A model generated the notes under the pieces. That model had not been told where the DNA came from. It saw only the letters and a program-made list of their open reading frames with translations, and searched no databases. This document shows, piece after piece, positions 1 through 11,876 of a DNA stretch of 64,000 nucleotides (within the stretch, counting starts at the first letter, position 1; the number at the start of each line of letters is the position of its first letter). Made by a program: the position numbers and the translations under genes. This stretch comes from Blastomyces gilchristii SLH14081 (taxonomy: Eukaryota; Ascomycota; Eurotiomycetes; Onygenales; Ajellomycetaceae). The stretch lies in assembly GCF_000003855.2 (NCBI RefSeq), contig NW_003101682.1, positions 7,033,361 through 7,097,360 on the forward strand, given 5' to 3'.

Positions 1-479
1 ATTCAAGAAGGTTGTGCGACTTATCATCGATGAACAAATGATAGTAAATATTCCACAGCATTGAGGTATCCGCGCCTTCATTGGTATCCACGACGAGAGT
101 AAGGAGAAGAACATTTCGGGCTATAAAAGGCTATGTTTAGCAGACAGACAAAGGCAAATTCAAGAGCAAAGCATAACTCACCAATAACTGCAGGTTGGAT
201 ATCACAGCAAGTATAATCCAGCGGGCGAGGTTCTATCATCATGAGTGAATTGTGTCAGTGGTTATCATACAATAGTGTCATGTTGATAACAAACTAGAGA
301 TGGTTACTTGATGAACTATTCATAAAGCTAGTGAAGAGGATATTTCTAGCATCTCCGCATCCAAGCAACAGCAGACGTGCAGGATCGTCACCAGGGATAT
401 CCTGTGTCAAGCAGACAGCAGGAGTGTTGCCGATTGCATGGAAGAGAGAGAACTGATTCAGGGGTACTGGAGACGCCAT
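1..479 (-). CDS. DUF4470-type protein, 5' part (runs off the window)
   Basis: Spliced model on the minus strand: exons 479-308, 232-182 and 120 to beyond 1, with GT-AG introns of 75 and 61 bp. The N-terminus carries GNTPAVCLTQDIP followed by LLLLGCGDARNILFTS, then LDYTCCDIQPAVI, and after the second intron ARNVLLLTL and MLWNIYYHLFIDD. This order (glycine-rich GCGD loop, a CCDI strand, ARN, WNIYYH) is the N-terminal signature of the DUF4470 family, which occurs in fungal proteins that often also carry a MYND zinc finger, and in dynein assembly factor 3. The loop looks methyltransferase-like, but no reaction is established. The start is the first ATG of the conserved block. Only about the first 115 residues are inside the window, so total length and any MYND finger cannot be judged. 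Nothing looks broken. Confidence 0.82.
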
Positions 480-1786
480 TTATTAAACGCGCCTGTTACC
501 GTATACACGAAGCAGATCAGAAAAGTCTCACGAAGGCCTATGGATTCGCGACAGGGCGGCAACATCAACTCCAGCATGACATGACAGTGGTTGGGAGAAT
601 GGTATGTATATCTTGCGTGGTGGAAGTCTGGTGTTGTGTTGTTGAAGCGGTAAACACAGTGAAATATGAGGCGCAACATGACAACGGAGCAACTCGCAGA
701 CAGACAGACAGACACACAACACACACACACACATCACACATGCCTTTGACTGTTGCCTGGGTCCTATCTGCGGAAGACATCGAAATTCTCAGGCGCGGTA
801 GAAGCCCATTCTCCGACTGTGGTAATCCCACACACGGATATAGCTGAATAACTCTTCATAATATTCGAGTCCGAAATACCTATTAACCTACCTCTCGAAT
901 TGCTCTACGCGAGAGCATGCATGCCGGTCCCCCCATAGCATAGTATGCTCGACGAGCCGAATGCTGATAGCCACGTCTCGCCGCGGGATGCGCAAGGCGA
1001 TGATATCATGATATCATAGTAGTTATCAGCCGTGGCTATCGCTTTTAGCGAACTTAAGCGACCAAACAGTCCATCATAACATCATTAACTAACTATACAA
1101 AGCTAGTTCCTCGGCTAGTAACGTTGAGCCCTTTCTTTTCAACAAGACAGCTTGCACCAGGCTATCATCCTAAACTACGCAATGTGCTTGGGATCTTCGC
1201 CGCATTGGTGTGAATTGTACATACCTACCTCTACAAGTGTGGATTCTGGCTCTCTTGGCCAGTGTACAGCAAAAGAAAGAGTTGCAGCTGGAAAGCGGGC
1301 GTTTATAATGGATAGATCGATGGGGAAAGAAAGGGGTGGGAGTGGTGATGTTGGCGTGGAGAGCGCAAATGCAAGGAGCGTGAGAGCAAGAGATCAAACT
1401 CTTTCCGACTTGACAGATCAAGAAAACAAGAAGTTTGTGTATATTTATTGATGTTATTGGTGATATTCCTTTTACTTGAAGGTGGGGCATCTGGTGTTTT
1501 GATTCTTGCTTGCGATGTCAAGCATGGTAACTTTTTCATTCATAACAAAGGAGCCCACCAACTATAGCATTAGTTAACCGAAAAGCGTTAGTTAGAGAGC
1601 AAACACATTTGCCCGCAGGGGTTGCAATCTAAGGCGATATTGCAATATCAGTTAAGATTTTGAATCCGAATATATGCTGAAGAAACCTTTATAGTCCCAC
1701 GTTTTACATTATGACTCAAGATAACTAAATAATTTGCTCATGAGCATCAATCGTACCAAACACAACAAAAAAATGAAAAGAAAATT
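480..1786. other. Intergenic region with no convincing gene
   Basis: This stretch lies between the start of the DUF4470 gene and the 3' end of the GH55-PLC gene. Open frames on both strands are short, overlapping and of biased composition; none shows a domain or a splice pattern. It contains a CA-rich microsatellite (697-739) and a short palindrome of GATATC units near 1000-1014. I see no tRNA fold. Confidence 0.5.
697..739. repeat. CAGA/CA microsatellite
   Basis: Tandem CAGA units run into CA dinucleotide units. It is simple-sequence DNA in an intergenic region; the short ORFs across it, rich in C, V and S or in T and H, are artefacts of the repeat. Confidence 0.9.
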
Positions 1787-4700
1787 TCAAAATATGCAAG
1801 AATAGAAGAAAACAAGTGGTATCAAGAGAGTAGCGGAGGTGAGTGATATCAGACACGGACGCAACGGTGGACTTGCGGACCCGGGCGTGGGTTGGTGGGC
1901 CACTGGCGACTCCGGCTTCTTTGGCTCAATCGAGCCGCCACCAACATAACAATTCTGACTCGCAATCTGCATATTAACCGCCATCGCCATCGCCGTAACC
2001 TCCCCCGTCGTCTTCTCAAGTGTCTTTGTATCCTGCTCTGCACTCCCGATGAAATCCATGTACAGTACACTCGGGTACGAGAAGGGGGTGAAGGAATGAT
2101 ACCCACGCCAGAAAAGGGGGTCATATCCCAGTTCGATGGATTGGTCGGCGATAGTTCGCTCGAAGACACGGGTTAGCGTTAATGTCCATGAGAATACGTG
2201 GAAGATGTCCTTCCGTTCGCCGTCATTAGGGACGAGGTTGCGGTTTCCTTTTAGCTTTGCGATTTGGTCGGCTGCCATGGTGTCGATTTGGTCGGTGTTG
2301 GAGTAGCTGTCGTACCGGGGGAATTGGCGGGTTGAGTAGATCCCCTTGTCTGGGCGTGTTGGGCCGCCTGATGCGATGATGATTACGCAAGCCTGGCCGT
2401 TGCCAATGTACTCGTTCATCTTTTTCTCACTTAAATCTCCCTGGAGGCCACCCCGGCGATGCGTGACACCTTCAAATAAATCGAATGTTTTACTCCATTG
2501 TTCATCGTTGAAGGGTTTATAGCCATTGTCCGTGTCAAGAGTTAGGTCGAGGTTGATGATGATTAGCTCCGGATTTTCAGCGGTGAATCTATGAAACACA
2601 GGTTGGATTAGATTTTCAGTGTGCAGGTTTGAGAATCGACTTCATACCTGTTTATACCATCCACTATCTCCTGGATCGATTCTCCATTACCCCCTTGCCA
2701 TCCAATCTCAAGAATATCTATATAACCATAGTGGCCCGTGAGGTACTTTCCTCCATTGCCGATGGCAGGGCGAACGTCGAAGTACCGAGATCCCCTCCTT
2801 AGCTGATCGTAAACATTCAAATACTGAGTCAAAGTGTTGCCTTCGTTAGAAACTGCGGGTTCTTTTATTAGCAAAACAACCTTAAAATTCCACGTAATCG
2901 GGGACGGAGGGAACGAACATTGAGTGTGCCCATCCAGCTTCGACATCCCAGCATCGTGGCTTCCCGGCATACAAACGTGCTTCAATTTTCGATCACCAAT
3001 GATATGTAATATTGATGACATCCACGCTATCGGCGGCTTATGGCTTGACCAAAAGCCTTCTGTTTCGCTCCCAGTCAATACCCAGTTAATAGCTCTCATG
3101 TCTCCGATGCCACCTCTGGAAGGATAATCAAGAGAAGTGCCTTTGGGTACATCCTTGGTCTCTAATCCATCATACAGGACATGGAGATGGAACTCATTGT
3201 CAGGATCATCTTGGTAGTATCTGGCCCAAATCTGAAAAGTCTTGTTCGTTCCCTCGAGCGTGTAGAATGCCTCGCCTTTATCATCGAATCTATTGAAGGA
3301 CTCGGCGAACTGCCATTCGCACTGAACGGATTCACCTGCAAATATGTTAGCAAAATAATGGTATACAACTGTTACAAATACATTAAATTACCGGCTGGAA
3401 CATCGTGCCACTTCCACTGATCCATCTGATATGAGTGATTATATGTGAGTATCCAGTTGTATGGAGATCCATTGACCAATGTAAAGTATCCATGGTCAGC
3501 CTCACCGCCGATATCAACGAGCGGCAGGTCTGTGGGATTTCTTCCTCCAGGCACGCGAACATCTGGAGGAACTGAACATTTGTCTTCATTTCTAGTATGG
3601 AGCCCCTGTTTTATGAGCCGTTGAGCGCCCGTGTTGTGGATCGGATCTACGACAGTAATCTGACTCCAGTATGGGTGATAGTCGACGGCAAGATTGGCTT
3701 CCGACGTAACCTGGGTTCCATCAGAAATAATCATGTTTGTAGCCCCGATGGAGATTAAATTGTGAATTCTGACACGGCCATTGTTCCCTTCCAGCTGTAT
3801 CATCGAGTTTTGGCAGCTGCGCGTAGCAACTATCGGTTCAGCTGAAGATTAGCCAATGTGCAACTAACTATGAACTGGGTGAACTTATTGGAGCTGGACC
3901 ATTGGGGCTGAGTATTTCTTTACGTACTGCATTCCTGTGTATAAGTTGTGAACCAAGAATATAAACCGGCTCCAGCGATATAGATCTCAGACGATTCAAT
4001 TATCCGGAGCGCCCACGAAGCATCACATCCCGGCGAACCGTGCGGACAACGTTCGTAATTAGGATCTCCACTGAAGATACCGACAGCGGATTCAAATGGA
4101 GCCGGCGGCATAGGGGTTGGCTGATAATATGGAGATTCGGTTTGTATCATGCCTGCGAATACCTTTTGAGCCTTGTAAAAATTGTACTGATAGTAGACCG
4201 CATGCTCAGACGACGTCCCATAAAGCCATGTTGCCTCGGTACTTTCGACAAGCAAACCTCTCGCAGAGTATACAGAAGTTTGGATCTATATGTATCAGGT
4301 TTAGATATGTACTAACACTAAGCCGGTTACGAGATTTCATATACTTACCAGAGTATTGTTATCATCTTGCAAGTCAGGGTCGTCGATGTCGTGATCTGCC
4401 GTCCAAAGCCAAACATTTTCCATATATGCCGATGCCGACCTGGTAATGTGCATCATAAGACTGCCCGATTTGCAGCCATCATCATTTACACCGCTCGTAA
4501 TCGCTGGGCACTCTGTCGAAGTAAGTTCGGTACCAGTAGCCCCTCCAATTCGTACGTGTGAATCTGCAGCCCATTAGCTGTAGTCCTAGCTACGGTAGTG
4601 ACCATCACAAAAGGAGAAGGCGAAGTCTCGAGTTGAACGTACCCCACATGCCAGCACAGCCTGAGCAGGTAGCTTTGATATTCCATTCTACCAAAACAGC

Positions 4701-7320
4701 GCCTGCCGTAGGCCCCTTAGTGGTGAAAAGAAGGTCTTGAATTTCCACATCACCGTGATCGCCGTCGTTTCCAACTCGAACCAGAGGTCGCGGGTTCCTA
4801 TGCATCCAACATCAGCAAGGACTTTATACATTTAAATCTTTAGATGAAAGAATATTCTCACCTTTCGTCTTGGAAGTTGGGGCCAAATGCAACGAGCTGG
4901 GACCAACCCTCTCCAACGATCTTGGCTCCAACGGGAATAGTGATGGTGTCAGTCAAAATGTACGAACCCGCATCGACAAATATAATATTGTCGCTGCTTG
5001 CATATTGGCTCAATACACTTTGGAATGCTGCTGTATCGTCGGTAACGCCGTCCCCTATTTTGAAGTGAAGGTCAGCAATGACGTGATAGATCATACTCGA
5101 ACAAAAAAAAAGGAGTGGAACCTTTGGCATGGTCTTTCATGTGAACAAATTTGGAGGCAGGGATAGCTTCATATTGAGGCTTCTGTCTCTCGAAGAAGGG
5201 TGCTTTGGGCAGGGAAGTCGATTGATCCGCAAGCAAGGTGGACTCTCGTTTTGTGGTAAAGTCCATCCCTAGGGTATAATCTCTTTGGGAAATATCAAAA
5301 TATACTGGGCCAATGGCCCATGTATCGACGCTTAGAACGCTTCCAGCAAGATACACCTTTCCTTCATTGTCCGCGACGGCATTTCTAACTTCTTCGAAAG
5401 CAACATTGTCCAGGGTAATTCCTGTGGTACCTCTGCCTTTTTCCGCAGTCGCAGGGAACGTGAGAAGTGCCGTGTCTGTATCTCTGAAGATGGAGTCTAT
5501 TACCATTATAGAGCCAGTTCGAGGGACCGAATCCTCAGACATAAGTTTAAAGCCTGTAGCAGATCCAGTGATCTCGATGTTTTTCCACATCTAAAACGTT
5601 TCAGCGTTAAATTGTTGCAAGATTTCGCCCGGACACAGGACTTTCATCGAATCAGAAGTGAATAACTTACCCATCCCCAGTCCCATATCAACTGTACGGC
5701 TGTTTTGCAATTTGTAAATTTGAGCCTTTGGGCAGTAAATTGCTGGTTCCCGCCATCTATTCACGCGTCAGGACAGGATGTCACTATGAAAACTGAGGAG
5801 ATGATGTTGAGCACTTACATATTCCAAAATTTCCTCCAGTGAACGTTAGATCACTCATAACTCCACCACTTCCATTCTCAGTGACTATTCGATCTGGTCA
5901 GAATCGGACGATAAATATAGTACTGTACAAAAGATCACTTACAAATGGCCTGCTGGGTGGTACCAGGCTCCGTAGAAACGATAAAGTCAACGTTTGAAAG
6001 GCTTGTGGCTTGGGCGATCTGATAATGGAGTGCAGCAACATATGCGCCTTGGTTTGTGGCAGTAATATCAATTCTGAAATTCCGGATCTGGCGATAAAAA
6101 TTGGCCTTTTGCACCAATGTGTCAGTGTACATGTATATTCAACAATCCAGCTATAGTCGAATCGTTCCTTCACTCACCGTGGTAACATACCACTCCTTTG
6201 GATTTCCATCTGGACCAGCACCACCGCCTTCAACATAATGATTTGTGGAAAGCACACCAAGACCAACAAATGAACTGGCAGCTTTAATGACAGGTCGATC
6301 GTTTGCCTAGGCTCGTTAGAACCTCCTGGAGCCAAATCATGATAGTGGTACCCATTACTCACGTCTCCAATTAACTGGCTTCCGAAGTAGGTCTCGATCG
6401 TGGAGCTGACAAGGTATGTGCCTTAATAGGTCAATAGAATATCAAAATTTTACGTCCATGTGGGAAATTCAGCTCACCAGATGGGAAATAAAGGATGAAA
6501 TTCTTGGTTGTCGCGCCGTTGCATCTTTCACCACATGTTCCCGCGTCTGCCATTGCTCGCTTAATGGCATCTGTATCATCCTATATAGAACCATGAGAGG
6601 CTGATCCAGCAATCAAGAATCTATAGCTTACATGCACACCATCTCCATATGCCCCGTAGTCTTTCACGTTACGGAAAACCTAATTCCACCTGTTAGATAA
6701 CCTTAAAAGCCCCCGTCATATTGGTCAAGGTAACATCACACCTGGAAGGAAGGATCATTCCCAAACGGCCAGGCCCCTTTTCTTTCGATATCTTCCATCC
6801 AGAAGGTACTTGCTTGCTTCTCTGCCGTACGGTTGTAAAGGGCGTCAATATACGAGTAATCGCGCTTAGTTTTGGAAAGGTCTCTAGCTTCAGCAACAGC
6901 CTCCACCTCAGCTAAGAGAGCTGAGGCAGCTGCTATCTCGCTGCTAATCTTGAGAAGAGGTGGCGGTGCATCTCCGCTGGATGCATCGCGACGGGAAGCT
7001 TTGAAACCAGGCTTCCAGGGATAGTGATTTCTCACTGGATGGTCCAGTCGAGCTTTGTTAAGGACTGAGGCTTTCTCAATTGCCGCATTCACAATCCGCC
7101 TAGCCTTGTCGATGTCCGATCGAGTAGCATTTGCTACACGAGAAGGGATAGCCATATTTAATCTAAGCTGTGTTTCTAGTACGACATCCCCCATCTCGTG
7201 TTTATGCGCACTTCGCAGTGGATCTGTCACAGCAGGGTATATAAACGAAGCCATAACTTGGAGGGACAAAAGCGCCCAGATAAGTATTGATTGTAAAAGC
7301 CCATGAAGGCAGGTCGCCAT
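1787..7320 (-). CDS. Secreted GH55 beta-1,3-glucanase fused to a PLC-like phosphodiesterase
   Basis: Model of 16 exons: 7320-6742, 6679-6632, 6580-6478, 6421-6363, 6306-6178, 6105-5943, 5893-5819, 5756-5671, 5590-5122, 5054-4862, 4797-4643, 4563-4349, 4285-3928, 3841-3392, 3335-2648, 2588-1787. They sum to 4572 nt (1523 residues), stay in frame and have GT-AG borders. Residues 1-25 look like a signal peptide. Two pectate-lyase-type beta-helices follow, each opening with a DG(V)xDDT motif (about 205 and 570), then LWTADHDIDD (about 735) and TSSEH...IQTESPYYQP (about 785-810); the two Glu are 23 apart, the spacing I recall for the GH55 catalytic pair. Exon 14 runs without a stop from the GH55 end into YFTLVNGSPYNW, the N-domain of fungal PLC-like phosphodiesterases. 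Exon 15 has MPGSHDAGM, SRYFDVRP and GHYG, which supply the His, Asp, Arg and His expected at the active site. The hydrophobic C-terminus after a Pro/Ser/Gly stretch resembles a GPI signal. Probable role: wall beta-1,3-glucan exo-hydrolysis at the cell surface; the PLC substrate is unknown. Two adjacent genes misread as one is the main alternative. Confidence 0.85.
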
Positions 7321-8930
7321 GACGGCAAGAGGAAGCTGGTCGTACGGGTGTTATGCGCTTGAAACATGCAGGAGAATTTGGATTGGGCTTATAGGTGAGG
7401 ATTGTTTATGAAGAAGTGAGAGTCAGAAAACGAGTCAGAAACGGAGATAATAAGAGAATGAACAGCAAACACAGAGGGATATCTGGTGAAGCAATACTAT
7501 GTATATATAGTCAGTGTCATGGATCCCGGCGAGTTTCCTAAAAAAGGGTGTTTCCCTAAATACTTCCCAGGTACAGCAGAAGAACAATATTGCAACCGCG
7601 CGTCATCAGCACCAGCTGCAGTCAGCATCGAAGCGATATCAAGGATATAATGGATAAATATGATTAGAGAATGTGTTGTATTTGTTTGTGTGAAGGTGAG
7701 TGAGTGAGCGATCGTGGATTGGCTATTTTCAGCCTTTTGGCGTGTGATGATTTCTACCCCAAAAATAAAACCCCTGAAACACCAACTCCCTCCCGGTAAT
7801 GTAACAACTACAGTACCAGCCTCACAGCCTACAGGGGACTCCCTCGCCTCCTGCTTCACCCCCCTGGGCCCTACGTGAATACCCCTAACAACCACTCGCC
7901 TCAAAAACCGCATAACGTCCAACCCGAATTCTAGCTTTCAAAATGGAAGATATGGTGTACCGCATCCCTAGCGTACCCACCGATGGCTCATGTGCCCAGC
8001 GCCCTCGAGGGAAACGCTCATTCATTCTTTTCTCCGAGTATTGTCGGAATCGGATCATTCACTTCGACAGGAAGAAGTGATGTATTATCCATGCCCAGTT
8101 GCAATGCCGAATAAATATAGCACTGGCACAACATGGGTTCTGTCGCCGCCAGCTGATTAGTTATGTCATGGGGGCGCATGGTGGTGCTTGATGGCTGCCA
8201 CACAAGGGCAAAAACATCAAAAAATGCCACAGATCAACCACCATGATGATAATCAGCAAATTATTTGTGAATGTGTTAGGCAGGTCTGGACCCTGCATGA
8301 TCCCAGTGATCTTGCGCCAAACAATGCAGCAGAAACTTCAGAAGCCACAGCTTCAGCTGCGGCCCGAAGTGAAAAGAGAGCCCTTTTTTTCTTTTAAAGT
8401 TCGGCATATCTCTGCAGAACTGATCCACGGGATACCACCCCAGAAAATAAATTCTGCAAGAAATAAAAAGAAGTACGGGGGTTGTTACAAGACAAGAACA
8501 TGGACCGAACCTGTCGCTTTGGCTATCCATAACGGGCTCCCATTTAACTATATCACACGCACAAGGGCAGATAATGTATGTATGTGCATTTTAGAACCGG
8601 TGATGAGAATGGGCGACCTTCCTTCCGCAAATCCGCAAATCATCGGGCGATACCAGATATTCTTTACTAACACCTGACTTCGCCTTCCAGATTCCAAATG
8701 AAACGACTATGGATGGGGAGGGAAGACTCGACACATGCAGGCTGATGAATAGATGAGTGGGAAATACGGAATCTGAGACTTATGTCTCTCAGTGTAAAAT
8801 ATGATCTCATGAGGAATTGCGATGTGAACAGATGCAAAGAACAATGGAAACGTCAGATCGAAGAAAGATATCAGTATATTTATTTAAGCTTAAAGATCAT
8901 TAAGTTACGGACTAATAACTTTCAGGTTTC
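7321..8930. other. Intergenic region with no supported gene
   Basis: Several open frames of 70-144 codons occur on both strands (for example 7497-7922 minus and 8243-8677 plus), but they overlap each other, lack domains, and have no clean start context or splice structure. The first few hundred bases are the promoter and 5' leader of the GH55-PLC gene. Confidence 0.45.
7502..7509 (-). promoter_or_regulatory. TATA-like box of the GH55-PLC gene
   Basis: TATATATA on the minus strand, about 185 bp upstream of the chosen ATG at 7320. It would place transcription start around 7420-7470. This is positional evidence only. Confidence 0.4.
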
Positions 8931-9089
8931 TTAAGCGAGGCCAACCAGAGCAGGTTCATTAAAGATCGACCTGGCTCTTTCTGACTGAACCTTCTTCACT
9001 CCTTTTGCCAACTCGCCATGAAGCAGCAGCTTCGTGGTCAGGACCTGTAGGAGCTGTTGAAGGAGCTGATCAGAAATTTCTGTCATCAT
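8931..9089 (-). CDS. Small ORF, 52 residues, uncertain
   Basis: A compact frame begins with two ATG codons (9089 and 9086) and ends at TAA 8931. The product would be rich in Leu and Gln at the start (SDQLLQQLLQVLTT) and then charged (KGVKKVQSERARS), consistent with a short amphipathic helix. I recognise no family. It may be the last exon of a larger gene or chance; composition resembles coding DNA more than the surrounding spacer does. No upstream exon could be tied to it. Confidence 0.25.
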   Translation of the reverse strand: MMTEISDQLLQQLLQVLTTKLLLHGELAKGVKKVQSERARSIFNEPALVGLA

Positions 9090-9412
9090 TAAAAAGCCTG
9101 GATTATCTTGTCATGGTGGATATGGATGTACTAATGAAAGAACAGAATTCATATCTTGAAAACGATATTTATGAAAAATGAGATGGACATTCAACAGTGC
9201 ATCTCCTGGAGTTCGCTTTTTCTCTTTTTATTCTTCAGTCTTGAATGGAGATCAGCATACATCAATTTCATTTCTTGTTATATCTTGCGCCCATCTATAT
9301 CGTTGCGCTCATAATATACCCATCGTCACCAGAACGTGAATAGAATCTGATCGACTATTTCAGAGAGATCCATTATCTATGAAGTTCTTAAAAAAGTACC
9401 CAGAGGATCTAT

Positions 9413-9420
9413 TTATATAC
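9413..9420 (+). promoter_or_regulatory. TATA-like element upstream of the 9.6-kb gene
   Basis: TTATATAC lies about 225 bp before the ATG at 9642. It is followed by a C/T-rich leader (9460-9600) of the sort common just downstream of fungal promoters. Confidence 0.35.
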
Positions 9421-9641
9421 ATGGATATGTAGTTGGCCTAGCAGCCAGATTGCTTTAGATTTCTTCTGTGTTATTCCTCCTCTCAGTTGAACTGCTACTA
9501 CTGTATCAATTCAACTGGGCTCTTCTTTCTCAACCTCACCCTCTCCAACCTTGTTGGGTTAGAGACCTGCTTGCCCTTCTCCCCACATCACACCCAATAC
9601 AGGTTCCCAGGTTGAAATACCACTTAGCATATCGTCTAACA

Positions 9642-10574
9642 ATGGAATCGAGGAAATACATCCCACCGGCCCTCCGCTACAAGGAGGAAAGCGACGACCA
9701 AGAGCGGGATCCCCAGCAGCAGCAACATCCAAACCCAACATCTACAACTTATCGAAGAAGAGAGATCGACGCATACTTCGGCCATTCGTTCCATCACAGC
9801 TTCCGCGATAAATTCTTCCACAATATCAATAGCAGCAGCAACAACAATTACAGCAGGTGGTTATCCGAAGATGGAAAATTTCCACCCCCAAGAGCCACCA
9901 CGCGACCAGCACAAGCACGAGAACGACGGCGGCGAGGAACCCTCAACACTGCCGCAAATGACCTAGACACACTGGCATACATAATACTCTTCAGCGACGC
10001 CCATCCCTTCTGGGAAACCAAGCGCGAAATCCTCTGCAAGTCAAATCTCGACCTTCTCCGTGTGCTAGTCGCGGCAGCATCAACAATGACAAATATCACC
10101 ACCACCACGACTACGACCACTACGTACGGCAACAACAACGACAACAACACCAACAACCCACCATCCCCCGCCCACCCGACAAGCTACCCCATCTTCATCG
10201 ACCAAGCGGTCCCAGGACGACGCTACCAACCCTCCAAACCGCATTCCTTCGTCGGCTACTACCGCATCCGCACTGTCCGCTATCTAGAACCACGCAGCCG
10301 CGAGCTCGCCGCATATCTGGAGGTTAGGTTTGGGACGGCGCAGCGGACTCCTGAGAAGTGGATTGGGTGCTTTTCGCGCCGTTGGGCGGTTATTACGGTG
10401 GATCTGGATGGGGATCGAGAGGAGTGGGAAGGCGCGGCGGTGATGGCTTGTGGATATGATGGGGAGACGGAGGGAGAGGGGGGGGAGAAAGAAGAGGGGA
10501 GTGGAAAGGGGGCCTTGCAGCGGCGGAGCGTCAATGAGATTCTAGCGGAAATGAGGGGTGGGGTGCATGGATGA
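9642..10574 (+). CDS. Uncharacterised fungal protein with low-complexity N-half, 310 residues
   Basis: A single-exon frame. The frame is open further upstream (to 9468), but the ATG at 9642 (MESRKYIPPALR) is preferred because the upstream part is a C/T-rich leader with a non-protein-like composition. Residues 1-100 are disordered and rich in Gln, Asn and Ser; another Thr/Asn-rich stretch lies near 148-175. The C-terminal half is folded-looking, with GYYRIRTVRYLEP, a Glu-Leu-rich helix, EKWIGCFSRRWAVITVDLD and a Glu/Gly-rich tail. The pattern of a folded block ending in a W-AV-TVD strand recurs, as far as I recall, in uncharacterised Eurotiomycete proteins, but I cannot name a domain or function. 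No signal peptide or membrane segment is visible. It is isolated, with no neighbour suggesting a pathway. Confidence 0.72.
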   Translation: MESRKYIPPALRYKEESDDQERDPQQQQHPNPTSTTYRRREIDAYFGHSFHHSFRDKFFHNINSSSNNNYSRWLSEDGKFPPPRATTRPAQARERRRRGTLNTAANDLDTLAYIILFSDAHPFWETKREILCKSNLDLLRVLVAAASTMTNITTTTTTTTTYGNNNDNNTNNPPSPAHPTSYPIFIDQAVPGRRYQPSKPHSFVGYYRIRTVRYLEPRSRELAAYLEVRFGTAQRTPEKWIGCFSRRWAVITVDLDGDREEWEGAAVMACGYDGETEGEGGEKEEGSGKGALQRRSVNEILAEMRGGVHG

Positions 10575-11267
10575 ACGTGGAATGGTTTAAATGGGGCGGA
10601 CATATGTGTTTACGAGCCGTGTACTGTGGAAAGATGGCCGTTTGATTGGCAGTGTGTATGTAGTAAAGTCAGCCAGCACCAAACCTGAAATCAGTGAGAG
10701 GTTTGGAAAGGAACCACGAGTTCATGCTGTACTATCGCGCTAATGGTAGATTGAACTCCTTCTCCATTATCTACATCGGCCTCCCGGGTATAGTATACGC
10801 AGGTCCAACGCAGATCGGCAGGGGGCGTGTAATTTTTCTCGTGGATAGAAAAGGATCGTAAAAAAAACTGTACAGATTAGTCATGCCATGATTCTCCAAT
10901 CAATATCTTCCAAAATGTTACATGCAATGGAAAAGAAAATTCGTTTTTCACTGCGTCCATTGTGTGCTTGTTCATATCAAGTGAGCCATGAGGGCAGCTA
11001 TTGGATTAAACCAAAAAAAAAAAGGGAGGAGGATATTAAAAAGGGAGGAGGGAGTTTTGCCCTATTTTCTTATCATTGGTTATGCTAATATACGTACAAG
11101 AAACCCCCCACAAAGATCAATAAATAATGGGTAACTCTTCGAAGATCGAAGGGCGATATATATATCTGCTTTCACGATGTCTTAAAAAAAAAATTCTAAT
11201 TTCGGAGATAGTTCAACCTGCTGAGATTGATGCTGCTGGTTACATATAGTGCCGCGCAAGAAGTTTG
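10575..11267. other. Intergenic, 3' flank of the 9.6-kb gene
   Basis: No supported gene. The ORF at 10888-11088 runs through an A-rich stretch and has no protein-like features. Only homopolymer-rich spacer is visible. Confidence 0.5.
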
Positions 11268-11566
11268 ATCAATATTCACTAGTCTCAAAGTAGTTTAGTG
11301 TTTCCACTGTTTCTTGCTGCTACTAGCTCTAATTAATTAATTACATGTTAGTGATGGAGAAATATAACTAATAAGATGACAGTAGTATGGGAAAATAGTA
11401 TACAGAGAATATAAAGATTCATTATTTTGAAGAGAGAAAGAGAATAGAAAAAATGATGAGAAAATAGAGTTGAGTGAGTGCATTTAAATATCATGTGATA
11501 CTATAACTAGTTAGTGTACTTCTAACTACTATGAGTTAAACTACTTTGAGACTAGTGAATATTGAT
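11268..11566. mobile_element. MITE-like foldback element, 299 bp
   Basis: Bases 11268-11297 and 11537-11566 are perfect 30-bp inverted repeats (outer end ATCAATATTCACTAGTCTCA). The interior is AT-rich and non-coding. A GCAAGAAG motif lies outside each repeat in mirrored orientation, with an extra segment of about 16 bp on the right side. No clear target duplication is visible, so the superfamily is undetermined. Size and structure fit a miniature inverted-repeat transposable element. Confidence 0.7.
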
Positions 11567-11876
11567 TAGAAGTCTCAAAAGTTTAAATCTTCTTGCATCA
11601 CTGCTGTACATTAGATTTTTTTTAGCTCTCATAACTAGCACATTTGAGTCGCTCATGCAAAAGAGAAAAAAAAAATAATAAGTAAAAAAGGAAAAGAGGA
11701 AAAGAAAAAGGAGCAGAGAATAGTTGAGTGTTAATTCAGCTGTTGAAGCTTCATGATTCATTGAGAATAAATGATATCATAATAATTCAAGCTATCATCG
11801 TACAACAAAAATCTGAACGAACGAAGTTGAGTTCATGTACAGAGTGCAAGTTCCATATAAGTTCCAAGCTCTTTTC

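Noticed and set aside
377..847. 156-codon plus-strand ORF over the CA repeat
   Set aside because: It overlaps the antisense DUF4470 exon and a microsatellite, with no domain.
7497..7922. 141-codon minus-strand ORF upstream of the GH55-PLC gene
   Set aside because: It contains the likely TATA element and leader of the GH55-PLC gene and has no recognisable domain.
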